Shown here one piece after another: positions 54,408 to 63,374 of a stretch of 64,000 nucleotides of DNA (position 1 is the first letter of the stretch; every line of letters starts with the position of its first letter). This stretch comes from Cryobacterium algoricola (lineage in GTDB: Bacteria > Actinomycetota > Actinomycetes > Actinomycetales > Microbacteriaceae), in the NCBI RefSeq assembly GCF_004402485.1, contig NZ_SOFG01000024.1:1-64000 (forward strand). Reading direction: 5' to 3'. The position numbers were made by a program, and so were the translations under genes. Below the pieces are notes generated by a model. That model saw only the letters and a program-made list of their open reading frames with translations, was not told the origin of the DNA and did no database searches.

Positions 54408-54878
54408 TCAGAACTTGCCTACGCCAAACCTGCCCAAATTGTTCTTGACCCAGTTCGCGCTGGGATGTGGGACATACCGTCCCTCGGAGGAGACGCCCCG
54501 GGTGTGCATGAGGTTGTCGAACATCGTCGTATTCTTCAACGCCAGTCCGGGGAGTATTCGTTCACCCGTGCGCTGTGGAAGACGCAGGAAGATTGCAGCT
54601 TGATTGCAAGCTTTCGCTCGAAGACGCCACTGCCGCACCAGACCGGCGGCGTACCCCAGAATCGCGAAAGAAGCGATCCCGAGCGTCAGGTAATTGCGGA
54701 AGTCACTCCCCAGAGGAAGGGCCGCGCTCACGGGCATGACACCTCCAACCGTCACAAGCAGGAACCCGATGGCGACGAACAAGGCTCGGTTCGATCGACG
54801 CAGAGTGGCAGCGGCATCCACGCCGATTCGCACGGCCCAGGGATCGGTGTCACTGGTCTCGTTGAGTCGATTTGTCAT
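54408..54878 (-). CDS. Two-span membrane protein
   Basis: This 156-aa protein has two hydrophobic spans (ALFVAIGFLLVTVGGVMPVS and YLTLGIASFAILGYAAGLV) and a hydrophilic C-terminal third with basic and aromatic residues. Unknown family. Its ATG overlaps the stop of the preceding membrane gene by four bases, so the pair is translated together and may form a complex. Confidence 0.72.
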   Translation of the reverse strand: MTNRLNETSDTDPWAVRIGVDAAATLRRSNRALFVAIGFLLVTVGGVMPVSAALPLGSDFRNYLTLGIASFAILGYAAGLVRQWRLRAKACNQAAIFLRLPQRTGERILPGLALKNTTMFDNLMHTRGVSSEGRYVPHPSANWVKNNLGRFGVGKF

Positions 54879-55366
54879 CGGTCTTCCTCAGCGATGGGAC
54901 GTGGACCTGACACGCGAGAGTCATCGTGCTCGCCGTGCCGGGCGTTTCCGACATTGACAATGGTTTCCGACGTCAGGGCATTTCGGTCCAGCCATTCCTC
55001 GAAGAGGCGCGGATACTGCATCGGTGCCCTGCGATCGGTAGGGAAGCCCGCCCCCGCGAGGTCCTGTCGCATTTCCCGCCCGAAGGCGTACAGACCGTAA
55101 AATCCGACAGCAGTCGCCCCCAAGAAAAGGACGACGATGGTGACCAAGATGACGATGGTGACCCACGCCACGGGCACGAATGGGCTGTCGCGCAGTCCCA
55201 TGGCCAAGAACACCATCAGGAACAATCCGAAGAGGTAACTCAGGATGGAATAGGTGAATCGCCTCCGGACCGGCACTAGGGCGCGGGCATAGCCGGGACC
55301 AATCAGCGGCTCCCACGTTCTCCATGTTTGTGTCAATTCGGCCGGAGTGGCCATATCGTCCCCCAT
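54875..55366 (-). CDS. Membrane protein, first gene of a pair
   Basis: This 163-aa protein has a helical N-terminus (ELTQTWRTWEPLIGPGYARA), two spans (SILSYLFGLFLMVFLAMGL and VTIVILVTIVVLFLGATAVG) and an acidic C-terminus. Unknown family. The start is ATG 55366, or an ATG four codons later. It is divergent from the operon starting at 55497, which also encodes membrane proteins. Confidence 0.75.
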   Translation of the reverse strand: MGDDMATPAELTQTWRTWEPLIGPGYARALVPVRRRFTYSILSYLFGLFLMVFLAMGLRDSPFVPVAWVTIVILVTIVVLFLGATAVGFYGLYAFGREMRQDLAGAGFPTDRRAPMQYPRLFEEWLDRNALTSETIVNVGNARHGEHDDSRVSGPRPIAEEDR

Positions 55367-55496
55367 CTCCCTACCGTGCGTCCAGAGTCTATGACGGAGC
55401 CGTCATCCGAACCTCAATCCGGAAATTCGCGAACGATGTCGGTGTGCTGCCAGGCTACTAGGATCACAGAATGACCACTCAGTCAGCAAAAAAGAA

Positions 55497-56591
55497 ATGA
55501 GCGCCACTCTGCTCCGAGGCGTCTCTGCCTATCGGATATTGTGGGTCGGCCTCGGCAGTGCCGTTGTGTTTGTGGTGGCATTCGTGTCGCTTGTCGTAGT
55601 TCTGGTCTCGAGCACGTTCCTGCAGTCGCACACGGTCGCGGCGACATCCGCTTGGGTGGCCTGGGGCCTGTGCGTGATTACGGTCCCCGTGAGCCGGTTG
55701 TGGATGGCACTCGCCCGGGCGAGGGAGATTCGGGCCGGGTACACGACCCTGCCGCGCGAAGCGGTGTTCGTCGAGCGACTCGATCCCGTCACCGGGGCCG
55801 TTCTGCGTCCCGCGGGTTCCCCTATCGCGCCCGGGACCTTCATGCTGAAGTCAGCGCGTGCGTACGCGGCCAGGAACTACACCCTGCCGGATGCCTACAG
55901 TCCGATGGTTCCAGCGGACAGCTCTGCTGCACCGACCGTTCTTGATCGGATCGCGGTCCCGCCGGAATCCGTTCGGAGTGCTGGACCGTCGAAGTGGTGG
56001 TGGGCGCTGATCCTGCTTCTCGTTGTCGGCTTTGGCGTGCGCCTCGCGCTGATTGGCATTTCGGTTTTCGACGAGCCGGGGCCTGGCGGCGGCGCACAAG
56101 GAGCGACGGTGTTTCTCGCGATCGTGGTCGCGGTAGGGGCCTGCATCTGGGTGCCGCTGGGGATGCTTCGTGCGCGTGGTCGGCGCAGGAACGCGGCCGT
56201 CGCGGCTGCGTACCCATCCGCCCTTCTCGTGCCGGCCGGCCGGTCGGAAGAGCTCGTTGAGACGGCCCGGGAGCTGCAGCTGGCAGCCGTGCCCATCCAC
56301 ACCTATTTCGTGTGGGCCATCGACGATACGGGCATCGGGCTCTGGCAAGGAGGCGTGAAGCCCGTGCAAGCACTGCACCTGCCATGGTCACGATTGTCGT
56401 CGATTGAGGCAACAACGGTCGATAACGGCAGCCGTACGTTCAGTGCAGCTGCATTCACGACCATCGACGAGCACGGTCGAACACTGCGGTTACCGTTCCT
56501 CGTCAGCGGACGAATTCCCGCGTTCCCCGCCGGCGGCTCGGCGGTCGGGACGACCATCGGCGCCATTGAAACGAAGTGGCCCCACGGATAG
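55497..56591 (+). CDS. Membrane protein with PH-like C-terminal domain
   Basis: This 364-aa protein has two N-terminal spans, a loop of about 100 residues, two more spans (WWWALILLLVVGFGVRLALI and FLAIVVAVGACIWVPLGML), then a soluble part where YFVWAIDDTGIGLWQGG and WSRLSSIEATTVDNG suggest a PH-like beta sandwich. The end of the product of the gene at 57374 has the same layout. The function is unknown to me. First gene of a plus-strand set. Confidence 0.75.
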   Translation: MSATLLRGVSAYRILWVGLGSAVVFVVAFVSLVVVLVSSTFLQSHTVAATSAWVAWGLCVITVPVSRLWMALARAREIRAGYTTLPREAVFVERLDPVTGAVLRPAGSPIAPGTFMLKSARAYAARNYTLPDAYSPMVPADSSAAPTVLDRIAVPPESVRSAGPSKWWWALILLLVVGFGVRLALIGISVFDEPGPGGGAQGATVFLAIVVAVGACIWVPLGMLRARGRRRNAAVAAAYPSALLVPAGRSEELVETARELQLAAVPIHTYFVWAIDDTGIGLWQGGVKPVQALHLPWSRLSSIEATTVDNGSRTFSAAAFTTIDEHGRTLRLPFLVSGRIPAFPAGGSAVGTTIGAIETKWPHG

Positions 56592-56650
56592 GGCGCGTGT
56601 GGTTCAGGAGAAGCGCTGGCCTAGGCTGACGACAACGAAAGGAATGGTTG

Positions 56651-57367
56651 GTGAACGGCGATCAGTATTCCTCCATGGCGCCATGGGTTGGAACGGCCGC
56701 AGACCGACTGCGCACACGTGCACGTCGGTTTGTCCTGGTCGCCGTCCCGGGAACGTTCGTCGTTATGGCGATTGCCAACCTCGTGGCGATGGGAGTGCGT
56801 GCGCCCAAGGACGTGTTCATGTGGATCTTCGTGCTGTCACTGACGGTTGTATTGCCCGCAATGCTGACCTGCGTCCTGATTCATCTGGTACTCATGCGCC
56901 GAGCTGCACAGGCTGCGGGACAGTATCTCGAACTGGGCCGGTATCTCACGAGAACGTCGCTTCCACAGGCGATTCTGCGCGCGGGACCGAAGGCGGTTGA
57001 ACTCTTCCTCACAACAAACTCCATTCCGCGGCCCGGAGAAGTACGTACTTCCCGCGCTGCGGAAAGCCCGGAAGGACCGGATGACACTCAGCAAGTGATA
57101 AAGCGACCTGCATCGTCGGGGTGGCAACAGGTATCCTCCGCAGTTTCGCCGAAAGTCTGGAGGATCTCGTTGGTTGGATTCTGGCTCGTGCTCGGGGGAG
57201 TGGCGTGTGCCCTTCTGGCCGCGGGCGTCGCCCTTGTCGCGGTCGTCGAGGGGACTAGTCCTGGACCACTCTTTCCGGTCCTCGAGGCCGGCGCGGTTAT
57301 TCTCTTCGTGATCGGGACGCCGCTGATGTACACCTACGTGCGTCACATTGGAAAAACGAAGGACTGA
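56651..57367 (+). CDS. Membrane protein, middle gene of the set
   Basis: This protein of about 238 aa has four likely spans in two pairs (FVLVAVPGTFVVMAIANLVA, IFVLSLTVVLPAMLTCVLIH; then ISLVGFWLVLGGVACALLAA, LEAGAVILFVIGTPLMYTYV) separated by a polar loop. GTG 56651 has AAAGGA eight bases before it; a TTG directly ahead is less likely. The stop is six bases before the next start. Confidence 0.72.
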   Translation: MNGDQYSSMAPWVGTAADRLRTRARRFVLVAVPGTFVVMAIANLVAMGVRAPKDVFMWIFVLSLTVVLPAMLTCVLIHLVLMRRAAQAAGQYLELGRYLTRTSLPQAILRAGPKAVELFLTTNSIPRPGEVRTSRAAESPEGPDDTQQVIKRPASSGWQQVSSAVSPKVWRISLVGFWLVLGGVACALLAAGVALVAVVEGTSPGPLFPVLEAGAVILFVIGTPLMYTYVRHIGKTKD

Positions 57368-57373
57368 CCCACC

Positions 57374-57991
57374 ATGTTCTTGCGCGTCTTCGGCGGCCTG
57401 ACCGCCGCCTCTTTGGCCTTGTGTCTGGTGTGGTGGACAGTGCTCAAGGGGGACGAATCCAGTGTTCTTTCTGTGGCGCCGTTTGGGTTGATTGTCTTTG
57501 CTATTCCGGCTGCCACCTCGCTGGCGTTCTGGATCATCGCCCGTCGGACGGATCAGCGCACGGCAGTCGTGGCGCAGACGCATCCGAACGTTGCCCTCCA
57601 CCAGTTCATGGCCGATACCCCTGCGGTCCTGGCGCTGCGCCGCCTGGGATCCGAAAATGGCGGCCGTCGCATCCGGTCGTTGAACGGCGCGTACGTCACC
57701 GTTGTCGTGGACCGGGGTTCTCTGTGGATCTACGCCGGGGCCAGCGCATGGCTGGTGGCGAGGGTGGACACTGCGCGCGTCGCTCGAGTTGAACCGGCGC
57801 GGATCAGCACGACCCGAGGCGGCTGGTGGCCGGGAGTGAGATTTCAAATCGCTGACCAGGCAGGCTCTGCGCTGGTCATCGATGTTCTGCCCATTCGGGT
57901 TGCACGGGGCACGATGCGCAAGTCCCTTGATGTGGCTGGAGAACTGAGTTCAATCCGGAAAGAACTGGAGGCGAGCGCCGCGATCCAGTAG
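57374..57991 (+). CDS. Membrane protein with PH-like domain
   Basis: This 205-aa protein has two N-terminal spans (GLTAASLALCLVWWTVL and LIVFAIPAATSLAFWIIA) and a C-terminal soluble domain (TVVVDRGSLWIYAGASAWLV, VARVEPARIS, GVRFQIADQAGSALVIDVLP) that looks like a bacterial PH fold. It resembles the last third of the product at 55497. The three genes probably build one membrane assembly. Confidence 0.72.
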   Translation: MFLRVFGGLTAASLALCLVWWTVLKGDESSVLSVAPFGLIVFAIPAATSLAFWIIARRTDQRTAVVAQTHPNVALHQFMADTPAVLALRRLGSENGGRRIRSLNGAYVTVVVDRGSLWIYAGASAWLVARVDTARVARVEPARISTTRGGWWPGVRFQIADQAGSALVIDVLPIRVARGTMRKSLDVAGELSSIRKELEASAAIQ

Positions 57992-58108
57992 CGGCTCGAG
58001 GTGCTGGTGACTGACGGTACCTCGCCGCCAGCTCAGTAAAGTGAGTTCGTAAGTACCAACCAGGCGCAGTCGAAGGAACTCTCCGCGGGCGTGTGCCAAG
58101 GTGTTCAT

Positions 58109-58630
58109 ATGGCTTCTCCGCAGTCCCTGAGTGAACATGATCGTCGGGAGGTCGCGGCGTGGGCCGCGGACTGCGCCGAGAGAGTCCTGCCACTGTTCGA
58201 AGCGGAGGCGCCTGACGACGAACGTCCTCGGGACGCCATCGCGCGAGCTCGAGCGTTCGCTCTCGGTGAGCTGGATGTTGCCGGTGAGATTCGTCGCCGC
58301 TTCGTCGCGAGTCGGGCAGCGCACTCCGTGAGCTCACCCGCGGCCAAGGCAGCGGCGTGGGCCGCCGGGCAGGCTGCGGCCGTTGCACACATGGGAGCGC
58401 ATGCTCTCGGCGCGGCGGGATACTCCGCGAAAGCGGCTGCGCTGGCGGCGCCGGACGACGGTGGCTCGAATGAGATCGCGTGGCAGCTCGAGCACATGAC
58501 CGAGCCTGTCCGGTTCGCGCTCCGACTGTTGCCGCTCCTCGGCACCGACACTTCAGGACCGTTGGGCACGGGGCTGCTCGCCTCGGGAATCCTTGGTGAG
58601 AACATTCGTGCCATCCAGGATGCTCTCTGA
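58109..58630 (+). CDS. Imm5-like immunity protein
   Basis: This 173-aa all-helical protein shows the Imm5 pattern: DRREVAAWAADCAERVLPLF, ERPRDAIARARAFALGELDV, AAWAAGQAAAVAHMGAHALG. Imm5 proteins were named as predicted immunity partners of polymorphic toxins; direct proof is scarce. No toxin gene is beside it. ATG 58109 has AAGG before it. It follows the membrane set by 117 bases. Confidence 0.82.
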   Translation: MASPQSLSEHDRREVAAWAADCAERVLPLFEAEAPDDERPRDAIARARAFALGELDVAGEIRRRFVASRAAHSVSSPAAKAAAWAAGQAAAVAHMGAHALGAAGYSAKAAALAAPDDGGSNEIAWQLEHMTEPVRFALRLLPLLGTDTSGPLGTGLLASGILGENIRAIQDAL

Positions 58631-58680
58631 CTCCAGCTCCGAACCACAGCGTCGGCGACGGGTGCTGCGACAGGCTTCAA

Positions 58681-59139
58681 CTACCTTGCCGCCGGGATAA
58701 ACGGGATCGCGATCTTTGGGTTTACAACACGGGTGTCTGCCGATGACACCCCGACAATGGACACGGCGAGGTGCGCTATCCAAGCCGCCCAGATCACTAG
58801 ATCCGCTACGAGAAGCAGCGGCGACATCCCCCCGCTGGTGCGTATGTCTCCAGTGAGGACGAGCCCGACAATCGCGTTGGAGACCACAAGGGCCGCCCCG
58901 ATTGCTGCGACGAGCGTCACGGTAATGGCCCAGTTCGCTGCCCACCGTGAATTCTCGCGCACCAGAGCGTCCGGGTGGCGGCGGTTCTGAGCAGCGAACA
59001 CACCGAGCAGAATCGGAGCAAGCACCGCGCCCAAGAACGGAACGAACCAGAGGAACCCGATCCCCCAAAAGCGGCGGCCCGACGCGTTCGCCACAGGTGA
59101 GTATTGGAGCGTCTGGTAGTCCGGAGGAAGGGAGGCCAT
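58681..59139 (-). CDS. DUF4870-like membrane protein
   Basis: This 152-aa protein has four likely spans. WFVPFLGAVLAPILLGVFAA, then HPDALVRENSRWAANWAITV fits the DUF4870 (Tic20-like) pattern, where a polar motif follows the first helix pair. The role is unknown. It converges on the Imm5-like gene. Confidence 0.7.
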   Translation of the reverse strand: MASLPPDYQTLQYSPVANASGRRFWGIGFLWFVPFLGAVLAPILLGVFAAQNRRHPDALVRENSRWAANWAITVTLVAAIGAALVVSNAIVGLVLTGDIRTSGGMSPLLLVADLVIWAAWIAHLAVSIVGVSSADTRVVNPKIAIPFIPAAR

Positions 59140-59225
59140 GGTGAATTCTATTCTTGTGACACCACAGCGCGTCGACCATTCCCCAATCGGGGCATCGATC
59201 TAGGCTTCGCCGCGTTGGGACGGCT

Positions 59226-60539
59226 TCAGGTCCGGGCGGCCCGGCGACGCCGAACCCAGCGGATGACTGTGGTGGGGAGCAGCCCCACGGCGACGGCGAG
59301 GAGGAGGCCCAGAGTCATGAGCAGTGGTGTTCGTGCCTGCGCGGCCAGGGGCGCCGTTTCCTGAGCGACCCGATAGATCGGATATTCGATCATCTTGCTC
59401 ACGGAAAGAACGACCGACGGGCTGCTGCTCTTCGATAGTTGTTCGAAGGCGGCGTCGAAGCCCTGTGCGCTGCCGGGCCGCCCGAGTTCGCCGGCAACCA
59501 CAGTGGCGGTCGCATCGCCCAGCAGTGAGGTCTTGATGACGAGGCCGTGCCTGGTCGTCACGAAACCGGTGGTCGACAGCGCGGTGGTGGTGGCCCCCTG
59601 CGAGTAGCTATAGACCTCCAAGATCGAGGCGGCATCGATCTCGTCTACACCGTCGCGCAGTTCGACGGCGATGTTCGGCCGTCCCCAGGGGAAGGCCGTG
59701 TTCATCAGGAACGCTGCGTCCTCGACTCCGAACCGGTGCACCGGCATCGCGGTCGGGGCTGTGATTGTCCATCCCGGGTAGCGGATGGATTCGCCGACGC
59801 GGATGGCTTCCGCGTCCCCAGCCATGTCGGCGATGACTTTGAGGGTGCCGGGGATGCTGGACGTGACGCCACCGGTCGTGGTGACGCGGCCGGCCTGCAC
59901 GTAGCGCTGCCCGGTGACCCAGGACACCTCGGGGTTGGATGCTGTGAGGGCGGCGATCCGGGACCAATGCGATGTCGCCTGGAGTCCGTCGAGTATCCCG
60001 GCGGCGGCGAGCAGCCGGGAGCCGGCGCAGATGCCGAGGATACGCGCGCCCGCGGCGTACTGCTGGACGATGAACTCTCGCGCCGCGGCTTCTTCGGGCC
60101 CGGCCGGACTGTTCACGGCCGGGACCACGACCAGGTCAGGGAGGGGTGCAGCACCCGAGGCTACTTCGGCGAACGTGTGGGCCGGTACGACCGACATCCC
60201 GCCGTCGACGGGGGCAGCATCGGCCGAGGCCGCGATCGTGTACACGAAGAAGTCGGGCGAGCTGGCGAGCAGGTCGTATGGGGCGAGTGCGTCGGCGGTA
60301 TCCGATCCCGACTGCCCGAGAACGACCGCGACGGTGAAGTGACCGTCCCGCGGCGTCTCGCGGGGGTTCGGCGAGACTGCCGCGCTGTTCGTTGCGGATG
60401 CCATCTCACCGCCGGAGCTGTACAGCCCGACGATGGCGATGACGGCGAAGGTGGCGACGGTGAGGCTGACGGCGAGCGCGACACTGCCGATGCGTCGGGC
60501 GATTCTTGCCACAGTGGTTTTCGATTGGAATGCGAGCAT
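59226..60539 (-). CDS. Extracytoplasmic DJ-1/PfpI protein with membrane spans at both ends
   Basis: This protein of about 437 aa has one N-terminal span (IGSVALAVSLTVATFAVIAI), a DJ-1/PfpI domain (HFTVAVVLGQSGSDTADALAPYDLL; nucleophile Cys in ILGICAGSRLLAAAGIL; TSHW), a further extracytoplasmic part, and a C-terminal span (LLMTLGLLLAVAVGLLPTTV) with a basic tail. So the domain sits outside the membrane, unlike most of the family. ATG 60539 is chosen; the open frame goes further into the divergent gene. Its neighbour is a GlxA-type regulator with the same fold. Confidence 0.85.
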   Translation of the reverse strand: MLAFQSKTTVARIARRIGSVALAVSLTVATFAVIAIVGLYSSGGEMASATNSAAVSPNPRETPRDGHFTVAVVLGQSGSDTADALAPYDLLASSPDFFVYTIAASADAAPVDGGMSVVPAHTFAEVASGAAPLPDLVVVPAVNSPAGPEEAAAREFIVQQYAAGARILGICAGSRLLAAAGILDGLQATSHWSRIAALTASNPEVSWVTGQRYVQAGRVTTTGGVTSSIPGTLKVIADMAGDAEAIRVGESIRYPGWTITAPTAMPVHRFGVEDAAFLMNTAFPWGRPNIAVELRDGVDEIDAASILEVYSYSQGATTTALSTTGFVTTRHGLVIKTSLLGDATATVVAGELGRPGSAQGFDAAFEQLSKSSSPSVVLSVSKMIEYPIYRVAQETAPLAAQARTPLLMTLGLLLAVAVGLLPTTVIRWVRRRRAART

Positions 60540-60613
60540 GTCTTCACGGTATTGTTCCCGTGCCGACGCACCTAGGACACGCTCTTGACGATCTCGGCCA
60601 TGGAGGGAAGGCA

Positions 60614-61573
60614 ATGAGCGAACCACGGATCGTGATCGTTGGTTTCCCGTCCGTGCAGATCCTCGACGTGACGGGGCCGCTTGAGGTGTTTTCCACCGCG
60701 TCGCGCTTCCTTCCGATCCGGCCGTACGTCACGCAGTTGGTGAGTGCCGCTGGTGGGCCGGTGCGATCGACGAGCGGCATGGAGTTCGCGACGGAACTGA
60801 TCAGCGACGTGGCCGGAGCCATCGACACACTTGTGGTCGCAGGCGGCAGCGACATGGATGCGGCCGCACGCGATCCGAGGCTGGTATCCGGCATCCGGCG
60901 ACTGGCTTCACAATCCCGACGGGTCACATCCGTGTGCTCCGGCGCGTTCCTGCTCGCGGCCGCCGGGCTCCTGGACGACCGGCGGGCGACCACCCACTGG
61001 GCCGAGTGCGACATGCTCGGGCGTGCCTACCCGACGGTCTCCGTCGAACCCGACGCCATCTATGTGCAGGACGGCAACATCTGGACCTCAGCCGGCGTCA
61101 CCGCCGGAATCGACCTGGCCCTGGCATTGGTGGCCGACGACCATGGGCGCGCGGCGGCCGCGACCGTCGCGCGGCGCCTCGTTGTCTATCTCCGCCGCTC
61201 GGGAGGCCAGGGGCAGTTCTCGGCGCTGTTGGCAGCGCAGTCCGCGAACGAGGAGCCGATTCGCGATGTTCTGGCCTGGGTCCCCGACAACTTGACCGCC
61301 GACCTGTCCATTCCGGCGATGGCAGCTCGCGCCCACCTATCCGTGCGCCAGTTCAGCCGCGTGTTCAGGTCCGAGGTCGGCATCACGCCGGCCGAACATG
61401 TGGAGGCGGTGCGGATGGAGGCAGCATGCCACCTCCTCGAAACAACGCTGATGGCGGTTGAGGAGATCGCGCGAACATGCGGGTTCGGAGCTCCGGAGAC
61501 CATGAACCGAACGTTCCGACGCCGCCTCAACACCACCCCGGGCAACCATCGAGCCCATTTCGGCGTCGCCTGA
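60614..61573 (+). CDS. GlxA family AraC-type regulator
   Basis: This 319-aa regulator has an N-terminal DJ-1/PfpI-like domain (IVIVGFPSVQILDVTGPLEV, SVCSGAFLLAAAGLLDDRRA TTHW) and a C-terminal AraC HTH (SIPAMAARAHLSVRQFSRVF, EEIARTCGFGAPETMNRTFR). The Cys in SVCSGAFLL is kept. GGAGGG lies before the ATG. Divergent from the membrane DJ-1 gene by 74 bases, which it may control. Confidence 0.93.
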   Translation: MSEPRIVIVGFPSVQILDVTGPLEVFSTASRFLPIRPYVTQLVSAAGGPVRSTSGMEFATELISDVAGAIDTLVVAGGSDMDAAARDPRLVSGIRRLASQSRRVTSVCSGAFLLAAAGLLDDRRATTHWAECDMLGRAYPTVSVEPDAIYVQDGNIWTSAGVTAGIDLALALVADDHGRAAAATVARRLVVYLRRSGGQGQFSALLAAQSANEEPIRDVLAWVPDNLTADLSIPAMAARAHLSVRQFSRVFRSEVGITPAEHVEAVRMEAACHLLETTLMAVEEIARTCGFGAPETMNRTFRRRLNTTPGNHRAHFGVA

Positions 61574-61579
61574 AGCAGA

Positions 61580-61695
61580 ATGAACATCACCGGGTAGTGC
61601 CAGACCGCCCAGACAAGCCCCCTCCGGGCGGCGTTCCAGAAGGTCCGTTCGTGGCGACGCAGCTCCGGATGCAGGTACCCACGCCAGCCGGTCAA
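61580..61695 (-). pseudogene. Remnant of a CPBP intramembrane protease gene
   Basis: The minus strand encodes LTGWRGYLHPELRRHERTFW and ARRGLVWAVWHYPVMFIL, which match the CPBP motif EExxWRGYL...GLxWxxWHxPL. The upstream Glu pair and both ends are missing. It is a fragment between the AraC gene and pdxY. Confidence 0.6.
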
Positions 61696-61706
61696 GTGGG
61701 CGTGGG
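61678..61706. terminator. Hairpin between AraC and pdxY genes
   Basis: CCCACGCC / GGCGTGGG form an 8-bp stem with a 13-base loop between the convergent regulator and pdxY genes. It may end transcription from either side. Confidence 0.45.
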
Positions 61707-61728
61707 ACCATCGGGAGTGTGACAGCGG

Positions 61729-62580
61729 TTATCGCACGCGCCGGGCGGTGAACTGCATGCGCGGGTGTGCATAGGATTCTTGCGCCTGCACGAGCTGCAG
61801 TTCTCGCTCACCTGACTGGTAGGTCAGCTCGAGGAGATCGAAGACGCTGGACACGGTCCGTTCCAACGCCACCGCGGCATCACCCGTCGCGCGGTAGTGC
61901 GCCGAGAAGAGCGCCGCGGTGACGTCACCCGATCCGTTCGCTTTGAAAGGCAGATGGGGAGTCTGCACGATCCACGCGCCGGCAGCATCCACTGCGAGCA
62001 TCTCGATGGTGCCGGGTTCGCGGTCGGGGCGTTCCACGCTGGTCACGAGCACGGTGCCCGGTCCCATCGCCCGGGCAATGTCGACGGATGCGAGTGTGGA
62101 GTCCAGGGTCGAGGGCTCGGTTCCGGTGAGGAATCCCAGCTCGAACTGGTTCGGAGTGATGATGTCGGCCACCGGGACGACGCGATCCCGAAGCAGGTGG
62201 GGGATCTCGGGCGCCACGAAGCACCCGGACTTCGCGTTACCCATCACGGGGTCGCACGCGTAGATGGCCGAGGGGTTCGCCGCCTTCACCCGCTGCACGG
62301 CATCCACGATGACGTCGCCGATCCCGGTGCCGCCCTGGTATCCCGAGAGCACGACGTCGATCTGGGAGAGCACACCACGTTCTTCGATACCGAGGATGAC
62401 ATCGTGCACATCGTCGGGTGCGATGAGGGATCCGCGCCACGCGCCATATCCCGTGTGGTTGGAGAAGTTCACCGTGTTGACCGGCAGCACTTCGACCCCG
62501 ATGCGCTGGAGGGGGAACACAGCTGCGGAGTTGCCAACGTGGCCATATGCGACGGCCGACTGAATCGAGAGAATCTTCAC
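61729..62580 (-). CDS. pdxY: Pyridoxal kinase
   Basis: This 283-aa ribokinase-fold enzyme phosphorylates pyridoxal to PLP in vitamin B6 salvage. It has ILSIQSAVAYGHVGNSAAVF, GYQGGTGIGDVIVDAV, YACDPVMGN, DIITPNQFELGFLTG and the catalytic FKANGSGDVTAALFSAHY. GTG 62580 has GAGGAAG upstream, and the length fits PdxY. The longer open frame upstream is not protein-like. Confidence 0.94.
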   Translation of the reverse strand: MKILSIQSAVAYGHVGNSAAVFPLQRIGVEVLPVNTVNFSNHTGYGAWRGSLIAPDDVHDVILGIEERGVLSQIDVVLSGYQGGTGIGDVIVDAVQRVKAANPSAIYACDPVMGNAKSGCFVAPEIPHLLRDRVVPVADIITPNQFELGFLTGTEPSTLDSTLASVDIARAMGPGTVLVTSVERPDREPGTIEMLAVDAAGAWIVQTPHLPFKANGSGDVTAALFSAHYRATGDAAVALERTVSSVFDLLELTYQSGERELQLVQAQESYAHPRMQFTARRVR

Positions 62581-62639
62581 GACATCAATCTTCCTCTCTT
62601 CGAGAAGCCGGCGCCGTCGAGGAGGTGCTCGCTTGATGG

Positions 62640-63134
62640 CTAGAGGGTGATGCCCCTCACGCGCAACCGTCGAGGCGGTGGAGTCGTCGAGGTGTGCGTG
62701 TTGGCTCGGGCGGACATCAACCCGAAGGCGGAAACCATGACGAATGCGAGGAGGCCAGCCACTCCAACAGGATAAAGAGTCGCCGTTTGGCCGATGAAGG
62801 CGAACATCCCGAGCCCCGCGAGGCCCGCACCGATGCCGGCGATGCCTCCTTGGACGAAGCGGGAATACCGCAAACGATGGTCGGTCAGGCCCAGCGCCAC
62901 AGCGGCACCAACGAGGGCGGCCAGGCTGAACAACAAGCCACCGACCGTCGCGAAAATGAGTTCGAGTACGAGGCTGGACGAAGCTACGCCGGGGTTGGCG
63001 ATGATATGCAGCGCATGTGCTCCGACGGCCAGAACTACCGACGAGATCAGGCCGAGGACTACCCCGAGTACCATCGTCACGGCGACCGCTCCGGGATTGC
63101 AGAAGGTTGCTTCTCTTTCGCTGACAGTCCCCAT
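62640..63134 (-). CDS. Four-span membrane protein
   Basis: This protein of about 164 aa has four hydrophobic spans (VAVTMVLGVVLGLISSVVLA, LIFATVGGLLFSLAALVGAA, GGIAGIGAGLAGLGMFAFIG, VGVAGLLAFVMVSAFGLM) and a short basic tail. No family recognised; actinobacterial genomes carry many such hypothetical integral membrane proteins. Same direction as pdxY and 59 bases upstream of it. Confidence 0.7.
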   Translation of the reverse strand: MGTVSEREATFCNPGAVAVTMVLGVVLGLISSVVLAVGAHALHIIANPGVASSSLVLELIFATVGGLLFSLAALVGAAVALGLTDHRLRYSRFVQGGIAGIGAGLAGLGMFAFIGQTATLYPVGVAGLLAFVMVSAFGLMSARANTHTSTTPPPRRLRVRGITL

Positions 63135-63374
63135 GCGAGACAGCCTCCCACGCGCGCACCCGCTTGTCAGCATCAGGAATCCCCTATGAGATCCAGACCG
63201 AAATTTCAACCCAGGAATAGCCGAGCGAGATGTGGGTGCGTGTTCGACAGGATGTCGTCGTCCGTGAGCGTGGACGGTCGTTCCCGCGTCCACGTAATCG
63301 GGGCTAGGGTCTTGCCAGCAGAAGTCGCTAGTCCGTCGACGGCGGCGTCACCCGGAGCCAAGAGCATTTATGGG

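Noticed and set aside
59547-60575. Plus-strand 342-aa frame over the DJ-1 gene
   Set aside because: Gly/Arg/Asp-rich antisense of a gene with clear family motifs.
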